Shown: piece after piece, positions 36,101-45,129 of the stretch
How positions within the stretch are numbered: the stretch's first letter is position 1
Layout: each line of letters begins with the position of its first letter
Assembly: GCA_016709865.1 (NCBI GenBank)
Contig: JADJLX010000003.1
Location: 248,001 to 312,000, forward strand
Reading direction: 5' to 3'
DNA from: Bacteroidales bacterium
Lineage (GTDB): Bacteria; Bacteroidota; Bacteroidia; Bacteroidales; VadinHA17
DNA: 64,000 nt
Translations under genes and position numbers: made by a program
The notes under the pieces: generated by a model
Seen by the model: only the letters and a program-made list of their open reading frames with translations
Databases searched by the model: none
What the model was told of the DNA's origin: nothing

Positions 36101-36390
36101 TAAATATCGGAGGAGGAGCAGGCCCGGCTCAGGAACAATTTGTAGAAAAAACCGATTGGGTAAGACTGCGTGAAGTAACTCTTTCCTATGATTTTGGCAA
36201 GATTATAAAGAATTCCTTCCTGAAACAGATGAATGTGTATTTTACAGGTCGTAACCTCTGGTTATCAACACCTTATAAGGGCATTGATCCTGAAACTAAC
36301 CTGATGGGTGCATTTAACGCACAGGGACTTGATTATTTTAATATGCCTAATACAAAGTCATATGTATTTGGTTTAAAACTAGATTTTTAA
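33166..36390 (+). CDS. SusC/RagA family TonB-linked outer-membrane transporter (1)
   Basis: 1074 aa. Signal peptide about 1-21, then a carboxypeptidase-D-like CNA_B domain (TITGTVISSVKEEGALPGVSV to about residue 100) and the TonB-box region ending LDEVVVTAIGISR. The plug has the family motif NIRGQNSITGSNQPLFVVDGVPID (in parts: IRGQNS, QPLFVVDGVP). The 22-strand barrel ends TKSYVFGLKLDF. It imports a ligand captured by the adjacent SusD. No glycoside hydrolase, anti-sigma or sigma gene is nearby, so the ligand is open; peptides are possible. Confidence 0.95.
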   Translation: MRKLLLLFLVFFSVSLSVIAQQKTITGTVISSVKEEGALPGVSVSVKGTTTGIITDLNGKYSLQVPGNATALVFSYIGMKKQEVPIDNKTVIDVVLEPDLLGLDEVVVTAIGISREKKSLGYAVQDVSGENINRAKTGNVLSAITGKVAGVNITSSAGTAGAASFINIRGQNSITGSNQPLFVVDGVPIDNSMDYSGNPDDLQNNLTQGYNYSNRAIDLNPDDIQTISVLKGGAATALYGMRAGNGAILITTKKGSDTGGKIGISISSSVAFDKVNRLPEIQMMYAQGYNGVYATNTPYSWGPKISDLRYDGATDYPRDRNGRLVLATNPAAKADLYANAYDNPGNFFQTGLTYNNNVSLSGGNKDANFFISIGNNSSKGIIPRNTFGKTSVKMIGETKLGDKLRVSASANYIRSGGERVQQGSNTSGVMLGLFRCTPTFDNSNGHGKDGYKYEDAYMLTDGSGLPRRYAGYDNPYWTVNKNNMIDQVDRLIGYAMLVYNPLSNMTVTYRIGEDVYSDKRKGHTALMSANIPDGQQEEDFHYNNSINSDLTVNYTKELLPGFSTSLTAGQNMFQSQTQQIYTQGNGFVVPDFYHMSNTSSQLVRENTTKYRTAALFADLQFSFKNMLYLGLTGRNEWSTTLPVDDNSFFFPSASLGFIFSELPGLKGNDILSYGKLRASYAKIANHATPYNIENTFTSAQITDGWATGGSFPFNGIAGFAPFNTLANPTIRPEILLSRELGLEVKLLNNRMNFDISYYNNQNSDLLISVPVTGSTGYNAQYMNAATMENKGIEIMANVVPVSTNDFSWGVTFNFSQNKNKVLSLAPGVTDISLGGFTGSTINVVAGEPYGSMFSTSFYKDDQGRVIINDDATNAGYGYPILDPTMKSLGAISPNWLLGISSDLSYKGLGFSFLWDIKNGGIMWDGTRSRLVGFGVAKVTENRGEAVTFEGVKGHVTDGVVVTSGVTNDIQTTYSQYYYVNIGGGAGPAQEQFVEKTDWVRLREVTLSYDFGKIIKNSFLKQMNVYFTGRNLWLSTPYKGIDPETNLMGAFNAQGLDYFNMPNTKSYVFGLKLDF

Positions 36391-36409
36391 TTCTATAAAG
36401 TACCAGAAA

Positions 36410-37777
36410 ATGAAAAAGATTTTTATTTCTATATTTTTATTAGCAGGGCTGTTTAGTTCATGCGATAAATGGATTGATCCGGAAATGAATGTGGATCCCA
36501 ATAATCCCAAAGATGTTGCCCTGGCGCAACTGATTGCCCCTGTCGAAGCCAACCTTGCATATATCGTTGGAGGGGAGCTGGCCAGATGGGACTGTGTATG
36601 GATGCAGCAGATTGCCGGATTACAGAGTCAGGCAGCCAATAATGACATCTATATAATCAGTGAGTCTGATGTTACCAATGCCTGGAGCTGGAACCTGTAT
36701 TCTCCGGGAATGATTGACACCAAGATTATTATGGATAAGGCAATTGCTACCAATTCACCTCATTATGCAGGTGTTGGTAAAATACTCATGGCTTATCAAC
36801 TCGGTGTGGTAACTGATAACTGGGGTGATGTCCCCTATTCAGAGGCTTTAAAAGGAGCAGCTAATAATTTTAAACCTAAGTTTGATTCCCAGCAGGAAAT
36901 ATATAATACAATCTTTACGCTGCTGGATGAAGCTATAACAGACCTTGGTGCGGCTGCAAGTGTTTTCAGTCCTGATGTTGAGGATCTCATTTATAACGGA
37001 GATCTTGAAAAATGGACCAAGACAGCTTACGCTTTGAAAGCCAGATATAGCATTCACCTTGCTAAGAGGAATGGATCATCTGCATATACAAATGCTCTGG
37101 CTGCTGTTGCGAATTCATATACAAGCAATGATGATGATTTTAAGTTTGTTTTCGGGTCGGCATATAACAACTCTAATCCAATATATCAGTCTGAACAGGA
37201 GCGTGGCGGATACTATTCAGCAAGTGCAACATATGTAAATATGCTTTTAGCAAACAACGATCCCCGTTTATCGGTATATTTTGATGGAACAGTGGGCTCC
37301 ATGCCGGGAGAACCTGATGCAAATGCTTCAACATTCGGAGCTGCATACGCCTCTGCAGAGTCACCGGTTTATTTAATGTCATATGCTGAGTTGAAATTCA
37401 TTGAGGCAGAGGCAAGATTCAAACTTAATCCGGCCGATCCATTAGCAGTTACAGCGTGCAATGAAGGGATAAAAGCTTCACTTGAAAGGGAAGGAGTTTA
37501 TGGCGACGGTACCTGGTTCAATGCCAATAAAGTGACTGCCGGCAATATCTCACTCGAGAAGATAATGAATCAAAAATACCTGAGTGCCTTCATGCAGATC
37601 GAAACATGGACCGACTGGCGCCGTACCGGATATCCTGTACTTGCTTTAGCAACAGGAGCAGTAACCAATGAGATCCCCCGCAGATTGCCTTATTCAGACG
37701 ATGAGAGATTGTATAACTCTGTAAATTATCCTACCGGAGTGACTATTACAACACGGGTCTGGTGGGACGCTAACTAA
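36410..37777 (+). CDS. SusD/RagB family lipoprotein (1), SusD-like_2 type
   Basis: 455 aa. Lipoprotein signal with Cys19 (LFSSC). The N-terminal WIDPEMNVDPNNPKDV segment and the TPR-containing helical body fit the SusD-like_2 branch (PF12771). It begins 19 bp after susC 1, and a terminator follows. It caps the SusC barrel and delivers the ligand to it. Confidence 0.92.
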   Translation: MKKIFISIFLLAGLFSSCDKWIDPEMNVDPNNPKDVALAQLIAPVEANLAYIVGGELARWDCVWMQQIAGLQSQAANNDIYIISESDVTNAWSWNLYSPGMIDTKIIMDKAIATNSPHYAGVGKILMAYQLGVVTDNWGDVPYSEALKGAANNFKPKFDSQQEIYNTIFTLLDEAITDLGAAASVFSPDVEDLIYNGDLEKWTKTAYALKARYSIHLAKRNGSSAYTNALAAVANSYTSNDDDFKFVFGSAYNNSNPIYQSEQERGGYYSASATYVNMLLANNDPRLSVYFDGTVGSMPGEPDANASTFGAAYASAESPVYLMSYAELKFIEAEARFKLNPADPLAVTACNEGIKASLEREGVYGDGTWFNANKVTAGNISLEKIMNQKYLSAFMQIETWTDWRRTGYPVLALATGAVTNEIPRRLPYSDDERLYNSVNYPTGVTITTRVWWDAN

Positions 37778-37800
37778 AGAATACTAATTTTAATTTATCA

Positions 37801-37834
37801 ATAGCCGGGGAGATTTCTCCGGCTATTTTTTTTT
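37801..37834 (+). terminator. Terminator after the first susCD pair
   Basis: ATAGCCGGGGA-GATT-TCTCCGGCTAT stem (one G-U pair) followed by eight T. It separates the two susCD units. Confidence 0.9.
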
Positions 37835-37925
37835 ATTTTGTTTTTTAATCAATTTGATTTCAGATTTAAATATAAATTCGGTTATTTTGGTGTTTTTTTT
37901 ATAAAAACAAAATAATATGAATAAA

Positions 37926-37963
37926 TTTGTTTAATGACTCCTGTCCGAGTTTGGAACAGTAAA
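37926..37963 (+). promoter_or_regulatory. Promoter-like element before the second susC
   Basis: TTTG (37926-37929) and TTTGGAACAGTAAA (37950-37963), 20 bp apart, 55 bp before the ATG; it mirrors the first susC promoter. The TTTGNNACAGTAAA core is shared. Confidence 0.45.
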
Positions 37964-38007
37964 TAAAAGAAAACGCAGTTAAATTTTTAAAACCTAAACT
38001 AAGAGTT

Positions 38008-41000
38008 ATGAGAAAAATTTTTATTTTTTTGGCACTGTGGCTGTTAACAGGTTCTCTTGTTATAGCGCAGACAGTGCAACTTTCAGGTACAGTTACCGGT
38101 GCCGATGATGGTCAACCAATAGCCGGTGTTTCTGTTACGGTAAAAGGGACTACCCTGGGTGCAATTACAGGAGTTGATGGGAAATACTCCATTCAGGCAA
38201 CTGCAGATGCAAAAACCCTTTCATTCAGTTTTATCGGTTATAAGAGCCAGGAGGTTGCAATCGATGGCAAAACAAAAATTGATATCATCCTTGAGCAGGA
38301 TCTGGTTATGATCAATGAAGTTGTCGTTGTTGGTTACGGAACCCAGATTAAATCGAAAGTTACCGGAAGTATTTCAAAAGTAGATGGTGATATTCTTAAA
38401 AACGTTCCGGTAGTTACAGTTGAGCAGGCACTGCAGGGAAAGACAGCCGGGGTATTCATCGAATCAGTTAATGGCAAGTCGACAGGTACAACAAATATGA
38501 GAATCCGCGGATCCTCTTCCATTACAGCTACCAACCAGCCCCTTTTTGTTGTTGACGGGATTCCATTAACAACAGAGGCTCTTAACTTTTCGGGTGCTGT
38601 TATAAATCCTCTTACTTCGATAAACTTCAACGATGTTGAGTCAATAGATATTCTCAAAGATGCTGCCTCTTCTGCAATTTATGGCTCTAGAGGTGCCAAT
38701 GGCGTTGTGCTCATAACAACCAAAAAAGGTATCAGCGGAAATACAAAACTTAATTTCACAATACAGTCAGGTTTTAACGAAGCTTCCAGAAGAAGGGATT
38801 TTATGAATGCTGAAGAATATATTTCCTACTTCAGGGAATCAGCAGTTAACGGTGACCTTACAGATGATGCATACTATGGCGATCCGGTTGGAACAAATAA
38901 CTACTGGAGGAACCATGTTGAGACCCGTCTTAAGAGGTATTCGGGCTGGGCTGCAAATCTCGATGGTACAGGTAAATACCTTGGCTCAAAAGTTGACACC
39001 GACTGGCAGGATCTGGCTTTTCAGAAGGGTAAGATCTTTTCTGCCGACATGTCTGCCCAGGGAGGTAATGATAAGCTAAAATACTTTACAAGTCTTTCAT
39101 ATAATAATTCTGAAGGAATACTTGTATCAAATGGTATTGAGAAGGTCTCTGCAAGATTAAACGTTGACAATAAGGTTAATAAATACCTCGATATGGGATT
39201 CGCATTAAGTCTGAACCGTACCAATATCGATCAGGTTTCAGCTGATAATGCTTTCTCAACACCAATGCAGCTTGTGGCTTTATCGCCAATAACCCCTCCC
39301 CGCGATCTCGATGGTCTCCTGTACAATACTCCGACTACAACCTATTATAACGGGTTACTCGATGTGGAATATGCAACAAGAGATATTATTGAATACAGAA
39401 CTGTTGCTAACGGATATCTTACAGTAAATCTGATGGATGGCCTGAAGTGGAGAAATGAATTCGGGTTTGATCTGTATAACATTAAGGAAAATGGAAGATA
39501 TGGAACCCGTACGGAATCAGGAACAGGAAGAAATGGTTATGGATTTTTCAATTACGGACAAAACCAGAACGTAACTACCAAATCGTACCTCGATCTGCTT
39601 AAATCGTTTGGTGATTTTGGTTTGAGTGCTGTTCTTGGTACCGAGTTCCAGTATACAACAGTTGATAATGCCCGCGCAGAGGGCGAGCAGTTCCCGCTTG
39701 ATGACCTGAAAACACTGGCAAGTGCGGGTTTAATTACTTCAGGTACCTCAACACTTACAAAATACAGTTTCCTCTCATACTTCTCAAGGGTTAACTTTGA
39801 CTATAAGGCTAAATATCTCTTTACAGTGTCCGGTCGTATCGACGGTTCCTCAAGGTTTGGAAAGAACAACAGGTATGGAGTTTTCCCTGCCGCATCAGTA
39901 GGCTGGGTTCTGACCAAGGAGGACTTTCTCTCAAGCAGTAGTTTAATTAGTTTCCTTAAACTCAGAACAAGCTATGGTCTTACAGGTAATGCCGGAATCG
40001 GAAACTTCGGACACCTCGGACTCTATGGAGTAGGAAGCTACAACAGCCTTTCAGGGCTCTATCCGACTCAGATTCCAAACCCTGATCTGGGATGGGAATC
40101 AACACATCAGCTCGATTTTGGAATTGACTATGGATTTTTCAAAAACCGCATATCAGGAGAGATCGATTATTATGTAAAAGAGACAGAAGACCTTTTGCTT
40201 AATGTTCCGGTTCCTGCCACAAGCGGATATAATACCCAGATTCAGAACATAGGATCGGTATCGAATAAAGGATTTGAGTTTGTTTTAAATACAAATAATC
40301 TTACCGGTAAATTTACATGGAATACCAGTCTCAACTTCTCTTATAACAAAAATGAAGTTACTGACCTTGGCGGCCAGAAATCGATCGACAACGGGAGTGC
40401 ACGTTACATGAATATCGTAAAAGTCGGTCAGCCGATTGGTGTCTTCTACGGCGCAGAATATGCAGGAGTTGATCCTGCAAACGGCGATGCCTTATGGTAT
40501 GTAAATACACAGGATGCTGAAGGTAATGTTACAGATCACACTACAACTACAAATGACTTTACTGATGCAAACTTTATTGTTCTGGGAACACCAACACCAA
40601 ACCTTCTGGGTGCGGTAACAAATACTCTTGGCTTCAAGGGAGTAGAACTGGCATTTACTTTCCAGGGAGTAACAGGAAACAAGATTCATCTTATTGGTGA
40701 CCAGTGGATGGCTGCCAACGGAGTCTGGTACGATAACCAGCTCAAATCGCAGCTTGCAAGCTGGAAGAAACCTGGTGATATTACAAATGTTCCGCAGGCC
40801 AGACTTGGTTGGGACAATGGAGATCAGAGCCGTAACAGCCGGTATCTTTCTGACGGAGCTTACATGAAACTGCGCAGCCTGTCGCTTAGCTATGAAATGC
40901 CTGAAAACATAGTAAGCAAAACCGGTCTCGATAGGATCAGGATATTTATACAGGGACAGAACCTTCTTACTTTCACAAAGTATGAGGGATGGGACCCGGA

Positions 41001-41103
41001 AGTATCAACCGACTTTCTTAATGACAACATTACATCGGGATGCGACTTTTATTCTGCACCTCAACCCAGATCGATTGTCTTCGGTATAAATATCGGTTTA
41101 TAA
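38008..41103 (+). CDS. SusC/RagA family TonB-linked outer-membrane transporter (2)
   Basis: 1031 aa with signal peptide, CNA_B domain (QLSGTVTGADDGQPIAGVSV), TonB box region INEVVVVGYGTQ, and plug motifs MRIRGSSSITATNQPLFVVDG (as IRGSSS and FVVDGIPL). The barrel ends PRSIVFGINIGL. N-terminal leader and start region (YATGAGAAAA) resemble those of susC 1, but the plug and barrel differ widely, so this is another transporter, not a recent duplicate. Paired with SusD 2. Confidence 0.95.
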   Translation: MRKIFIFLALWLLTGSLVIAQTVQLSGTVTGADDGQPIAGVSVTVKGTTLGAITGVDGKYSIQATADAKTLSFSFIGYKSQEVAIDGKTKIDIILEQDLVMINEVVVVGYGTQIKSKVTGSISKVDGDILKNVPVVTVEQALQGKTAGVFIESVNGKSTGTTNMRIRGSSSITATNQPLFVVDGIPLTTEALNFSGAVINPLTSINFNDVESIDILKDAASSAIYGSRGANGVVLITTKKGISGNTKLNFTIQSGFNEASRRRDFMNAEEYISYFRESAVNGDLTDDAYYGDPVGTNNYWRNHVETRLKRYSGWAANLDGTGKYLGSKVDTDWQDLAFQKGKIFSADMSAQGGNDKLKYFTSLSYNNSEGILVSNGIEKVSARLNVDNKVNKYLDMGFALSLNRTNIDQVSADNAFSTPMQLVALSPITPPRDLDGLLYNTPTTTYYNGLLDVEYATRDIIEYRTVANGYLTVNLMDGLKWRNEFGFDLYNIKENGRYGTRTESGTGRNGYGFFNYGQNQNVTTKSYLDLLKSFGDFGLSAVLGTEFQYTTVDNARAEGEQFPLDDLKTLASAGLITSGTSTLTKYSFLSYFSRVNFDYKAKYLFTVSGRIDGSSRFGKNNRYGVFPAASVGWVLTKEDFLSSSSLISFLKLRTSYGLTGNAGIGNFGHLGLYGVGSYNSLSGLYPTQIPNPDLGWESTHQLDFGIDYGFFKNRISGEIDYYVKETEDLLLNVPVPATSGYNTQIQNIGSVSNKGFEFVLNTNNLTGKFTWNTSLNFSYNKNEVTDLGGQKSIDNGSARYMNIVKVGQPIGVFYGAEYAGVDPANGDALWYVNTQDAEGNVTDHTTTTNDFTDANFIVLGTPTPNLLGAVTNTLGFKGVELAFTFQGVTGNKIHLIGDQWMAANGVWYDNQLKSQLASWKKPGDITNVPQARLGWDNGDQSRNSRYLSDGAYMKLRSLSLSYEMPENIVSKTGLDRIRIFIQGQNLLTFTKYEGWDPEVSTDFLNDNITSGCDFYSAPQPRSIVFGINIGL

Positions 41104-41122
41104 ATCTTTAATATCAGAAACG

Positions 41123-42469
41123 ATGAATAGAAAATTTTCAATAATAGCGATAGTTGCACTTCTTGGAATATTTACAGGATGCGACAAATATCTTGATCTT
41201 GAGCCTTCTCAGAGTATAAGTGAGAATCTGGCCCTGACATCAGATGCAAACGTAAAAAGTGTACTTCTCGGAGCATATTCCCAGTTTGACGATCCGGGTA
41301 TATATGGCGGGAACCTTCTCAGAAATGCCGAGCTTCTTGGAGGTACTGGTGAGATCCAGTGGGTCGGAACATACATTGATCCCAGGCAGATCTTTAACAA
41401 AACTATGATCGCTTCAAATTCTGAGGCATATGTTCATTGGAGAGATGCTTATGAAGTAATTAATTCTGTGAACAATATACTCTCTGCCCTTGATGTGGTA
41501 AAAGCCGCAGATAAAGACAGGGTTGAAGGAGAGGCTCTTTTCCTTCGCAGTCTTATGTATTTTGACCTCGTAAGATTCTTTGCACAGCAGTATCAGTTTG
41601 GTGTTGCAAATACACAGTCAGGTGTTCCGCTTGTTCTTACACCAACCAAAGGCATAAACAACAGCAGTTTCGTTGGCCGTAATACAGTCGATGAGGTATA
41701 TAATCAGGTAATTAGCGATCTTATTGCTGCTGCAGGCAAACTCCCTTCAGATAATGATATTTATGCGTCCAAAGGTGCTGCAAATGCATTGCTTGCACGT
41801 GCTTATCTGCAAAAAGGCGATTATGCAAATGCACGTGATGCTGCAAGTACAGTTATAGCTTCAGGAGAATATGCTCTTGAATCATCATATGCAGATGTCT
41901 TTAATAATGATAATAACACAGCTGAAGACATATTTGCAACACAGATCACTCCACAGGACAGGTTCAGTTCCATGACAGAGTTTTTCTCAATCCCTGATTA
42001 TGGCGGGCGTGATGGTGACATTGATATCCTTGATGCACATCTCAATCTTTATCCTGCCGGTGATGAGAGAAAGGACCTGTTCTTTGTCGGCAATGGTGCC
42101 TGGAGGTCAGGTAAGTGGAACAATCAATATGGCGTTATTAACTTAATCCGTCTAGCAGAGATGTATCTGATAAGGGCAGAATGTAACATCAGATTGTCAA
42201 CTGCAGTTGGAGCCACACCTCTTTCTGATTACAACAGAATTCATACAAGGGCTGGTTTGTCAGCAGCAGCATCTGTAAACCTGGCCGATGTGCTTCTGGA
42301 GAGAAGACTTGAACTCTCATTTGAAGGTCATAAGATACATGATGTTAGAAGATTACAATTAAATGTAGGATCATTGCCCTATAACGATGCAAAACTTCTC
42401 TTCCCGATTCCGGAAAGGGAACTTGAAGCTAATCCGACTCTGAAAACACAACAGAACCCAGGATATTAG
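41123..42469 (+). CDS. SusD/RagB family lipoprotein (2)
   Basis: 448 aa. Lipoprotein Cys20 (FTGC). The N-terminal DKYLDLEPSQSISE and C-terminal LLERRLELSFEGHKIHDVRRL are classic RagB/SusD motifs. It starts 19 bp after susC 2 and ends 21 bp before a terminator, so the pair is a closed two-gene unit with no enzymes. Confidence 0.95.
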   Translation: MNRKFSIIAIVALLGIFTGCDKYLDLEPSQSISENLALTSDANVKSVLLGAYSQFDDPGIYGGNLLRNAELLGGTGEIQWVGTYIDPRQIFNKTMIASNSEAYVHWRDAYEVINSVNNILSALDVVKAADKDRVEGEALFLRSLMYFDLVRFFAQQYQFGVANTQSGVPLVLTPTKGINNSSFVGRNTVDEVYNQVISDLIAAAGKLPSDNDIYASKGAANALLARAYLQKGDYANARDAASTVIASGEYALESSYADVFNNDNNTAEDIFATQITPQDRFSSMTEFFSIPDYGGRDGDIDILDAHLNLYPAGDERKDLFFVGNGAWRSGKWNNQYGVINLIRLAEMYLIRAECNIRLSTAVGATPLSDYNRIHTRAGLSAAASVNLADVLLERRLELSFEGHKIHDVRRLQLNVGSLPYNDAKLLFPIPERELEANPTLKTQQNPGY

Positions 42470-42490
42470 TAAATAGTGTAGTTAGTGATT

Positions 42491-42523
42491 AGACGGCAGA
42501 ATCAATTCTGCCGTCTTTTTTTT
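42491..42523 (+). terminator. Terminator after the second susCD pair
   Basis: AGACGGCAGAA-TCAA-TTCTGCCGTCT, a perfect 11-bp stem, then eight T. Confidence 0.95.
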
Positions 42524-42527
42524 ATTA

Positions 42528-42563
42528 TTTGTTCCTGAATTAATTATTAATATTATATCTTTG
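42528..42563 (+). promoter_or_regulatory. Promoter of rpsP-rimM
   Basis: TATCTTTG (42556-42563) matches the -7 consensus exactly. TTTG (42528-42531) is 24 bp upstream, longer than the usual 19-21, so the -33 call is uncertain. Confidence 0.5.
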
Positions 42564-42609
42564 CAGCCACATTTTTAAAAACAGGTTAAATAATTAAGCG
42601 TAAGAATTA

Positions 42610-43215
42610 ATGGCAGTTAAAATCAGATTAGCTAGAAAAGGTCGCAAGAAGCTGGCCTTCTACCACATTGTGGTTGCAGATAGCAGATCGCCACGTGATG
42701 GCAGATACATTGAAAAAATCGGATCGTACAATCCGATTACTAATCCGGCAACTATCGAACTCGATTTCGATAAAGCGTTGGGTTGGCTGCAAAATGGCGC
42801 ATTACCTACAGATACATGTAGAGCTATCCTGTCTTATAAAGGTGTTCTAATGAAAAAACATCTTCTTGATGGTGTTAAGAAAGGTGCATTCGATGAAGCT
42901 GAAGCACTCAGAAGGTTTGAAGAGTGGGCTAAGCAGAACGAAGCAAAAATCGAAGCCAAAAAATCAGGTCTTGAGAAATCTCAGGATGATGAACTTGGTA
43001 AGAGACTGAAAGAAGAGAAGCGGATTAACGAGGCAAGAGCAGCAAAACTTGCCAAGAAAACTGCTGACCTTGCAGCTAAAGCAGCAGCCGGCGATAAAGC
43101 TCTTGTTGCTGAAGTAATGGGTGAAGAAGAGGTATCTGCAGAGGAAACAGTTGAATCACCTTCAGCTGAAGAGACTGCATCAGAGCCTGTTGCAGAAGAT
43201 AAGCCTCAGGAATAA
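42610..43215 (+). CDS. rpsP: 30S ribosomal protein S16 with long acidic tail
   Basis: 201 aa. Residues 1-80 are the S16 fold ([24 protein letters not shown] region, then [12 protein letters not shown]). The remaining ~115 residues are a Lys/Ala-rich helix ([20 protein letters not shown]) then a Glu/Ser/Val-rich acidic tail. C-terminal extensions on S16 are common in Bacteroidota, so this looks native, not a fusion artefact. Followed 4 bp later by the rimM frame. Confidence 0.95.
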   Translation: MAVKIRLARKGRKKLAFYHIVVADSRSPRDGRYIEKIGSYNPITNPATIELDFDKALGWLQNGALPTDTCRAILSYKGVLMKKHLLDGVKKGAFDEAEALRRFEEWAKQNEAKIEAKKSGLEKSQDDELGKRLKEEKRINEARAAKLAKKTADLAAKAAAGDKALVAEVMGEEEVSAEETVESPSAEETASEPVAEDKPQE

Positions 43216-43243
43216 CTGAGTGGTCATAGGGATCAGCGATCCA

Positions 43244-43762
43244 ATGGCTTACAACAGTAACATATTACTGGGACGAATCACAAAAATCAGCGGCTATGAG
43301 GGTGCCGTTGCAGTAAAGTTAGAAAAAACATTCACTGAAAATATACCCCGGTTGGAATCGGTTTTTCTCGAAGTAGACGGAAAACCGGTTCCTTTTTTTA
43401 TATCTGAATATGAGTACCCGGGAGCAGATATTCTTAAACTCAGATTCGAAGATTATGAGACTATTGAAAAAGTTGAAGAATTTGTAAACTGTCTCGTTTT
43501 CCTTACATCCCCACCAACCGGTAATACTTTTGCTGATAATCCTGATGACCTTACAGGCTACAGGGTATTAAGTGTAGACAATACACTTATAGGCATTGTT
43601 TCTGAGCTTATCAGTAATCCGGGACAATGGCTCCTGGCAATTAAATCCGAATCAAAAAAGGAGATACTTATACCTCTTCATGATGACTTTATTGCAAGTA
43701 TAGATCATAACAGAAAAATACTTGTAATGGATATCCCCGATGGCCTTCTCGATTTAAACTGA
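43244..43762 (+). CDS. rimM: Ribosome maturation factor RimM
   Basis: 172 aa from ATG 43244 (a GTG at 43220 would add eight residues). N-terminal reductase-fold domain (LGRITKISGYEGAVAVKL) and C-terminal PRC-barrel (LTGYRVLSVD to ILIPLHDDFIASID). It assists 30S head maturation with S19; operon with rpsP as in many bacteria, but trmD and rplS do not follow here. Confidence 0.93.
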   Translation: MAYNSNILLGRITKISGYEGAVAVKLEKTFTENIPRLESVFLEVDGKPVPFFISEYEYPGADILKLRFEDYETIEKVEEFVNCLVFLTSPPTGNTFADNPDDLTGYRVLSVDNTLIGIVSELISNPGQWLLAIKSESKKEILIPLHDDFIASIDHNRKILVMDIPDGLLDLN

Positions 43763-43846
43763 ATTAATAGATTTCAGTTTATGCAGCCTTTTCATAAAAA
43801 CCACGTCTTTGGTAAGTATCAGATAATTTTACTTAAATCCAACATT

Positions 43847-44548
43847 ATGAAAAGGAACATATTATTTATTTCATTCGTTCTTGTACTGGCACTGGTTTCT
43901 GATTTTGCTATTGGTCAGTCGTCTGTTAAAGAGAACAGAAACGTATCAGGATTCACCAAGGTAGGTTTTGGTATTTCCGGTGATATGTATATCAATATCG
44001 GAAATGAATTTAAGGTTACACTCGAGGGGGATAAAAACGACCTGGAGGATATTATAACAGAGGTATCAGGTGGCAGGCTTGTTGTTAAGATGGACAACTG
44101 GAATATGAGATTCAGGGAGAAAGTTACTGTTAATATTACTATGCCTGAGTTGGAAGGACTGGGTGTATCAGGCTCAGGAAAGGCAGAAATTAAAGATGCA
44201 GTAAAAACGGATAATCTTAGCCTAAGTGTAAGCGGAAGTGGCAAACTATATGCTACAGAGGTTGCTGTATCTGATCTGAATTGCAGTATATCAGGTTCAG
44301 GAAACATTATGGTTGGCGGCGGGTCTGCTTCTAATGCAGATATCTCAATCAGCGGATCTGGAAATTATTCAGGTGAGTCAGCAAAACTTGAATCTGTTGA
44401 TATTTCAATCTCAGGAAGCGGTAATTGTCTAGTCAATGTTACCGGGTCATTAAAGGCTGGTGTATCAGGAAGCGGAGATGTTACCTACATTGGTAATCCC
44501 AAAGTAGATGCAAGGGTTTCAGGTTCGGGCAAGGTAAGATCCAGGTAG
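43847..44548 (+). CDS. DUF2807 (head GIN domain) secreted protein
   Basis: 233 aa from ATG 43847; signal peptide ends near IGQ. The DUF2807 beta-helix is built from repeated (V/I)SGSG(K/N) turns: at least nine, such as VSGSGKAEI, ISGSGNIMV and VSGSGKVRS. The repeats give a right-handed parallel stack. The family is thought to be an adhesin-like or auto-transporter-like envelope protein; no direct function known. Single gene. Confidence 0.85.
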   Translation: MKRNILFISFVLVLALVSDFAIGQSSVKENRNVSGFTKVGFGISGDMYINIGNEFKVTLEGDKNDLEDIITEVSGGRLVVKMDNWNMRFREKVTVNITMPELEGLGVSGSGKAEIKDAVKTDNLSLSVSGSGKLYATEVAVSDLNCSISGSGNIMVGGGSASNADISISGSGNYSGESAKLESVDISISGSGNCLVNVTGSLKAGVSGSGDVTYIGNPKVDARVSGSGKVRSR

Positions 44549-44549
44549 A

Positions 44550-45119
44550 CTATTTCCTGATAATTTGAATAGTACCGTTTAATCCGATTTTTATGACCGG
44601 GGAAGCAGTATGCTTCTGCCGGTCATCCTGACGGTATTTCACAACATAATCGACTTTTTCAATAAGCGATTCATCTATCTCACTAAAATTCGCGGGAGAT
44701 GGTTTACCACTGAAATTGGCTGATGTTGATACAATTGGTTTGCGGAAACGATTGATCAGTTCCTTACAGAAATCATCATCACATATCCTTATGCCCACTG
44801 ACATGTCGCCGGCACATACGCCATGGGCAAGGTTTCTTCCGCCGGGATATACAATTGTAAGAGGGGTATCAGTTACTTCAATAAGCTGATTAGCTATTTC
44901 AGGGATCTCATTAATATATCTGTCAATCATATTTTCGCTGTTAACAAGCAGCAGCAGACTTTTACCTTCATCCCTTGATTTTATACTGAAGATCTTATCA
45001 ACTGCCGACTGGTTTGTGGGATCACAGCCAAGACCCCATACAGTGTCGGTAGGGTACAGAATGACACCGCCATTTCTGAGTGTATTCAGAGATTCCTTTA
45101 TATCTTCTTCGAAAATCAT
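44550..45119 (-). CDS. tsaC: L-threonylcarbamoyladenylate synthase
   Basis: 189 aa, single YrdC domain. LYPTDTVWGLGCD near residues 22-34, the KxR substrate site in SIKSRDEGKSLLLLV, and STSANFSGKPSP near the end. It makes the precursor of t6A37 in ANN-decoding tRNAs. The length means TsaC/YrdC type rather than the longer Sua5. It lies 10 bp after the glycosyltransferase gene. Confidence 0.92.
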   Translation of the reverse strand: MIFEEDIKESLNTLRNGGVILYPTDTVWGLGCDPTNQSAVDKIFSIKSRDEGKSLLLLVNSENMIDRYINEIPEIANQLIEVTDTPLTIVYPGGRNLAHGVCAGDMSVGIRICDDDFCKELINRFRKPIVSTSANFSGKPSPANFSEIDESLIEKVDYVVKYRQDDRQKHTASPVIKIGLNGTIQIIRK

Positions 45120-45129
45120 TCAGTTTTTG

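Noticed and set aside
33166..42469. Polysaccharide utilisation locus
   Set aside because: Two susCD pairs but no glycoside hydrolase, lyase, or regulator beside them.
42630..43215. rpsP tail as a gene fusion or frameshift
   Set aside because: Low-complexity Lys/Ala/Glu extension in one frame, a usual feature of S16 in this phylum.
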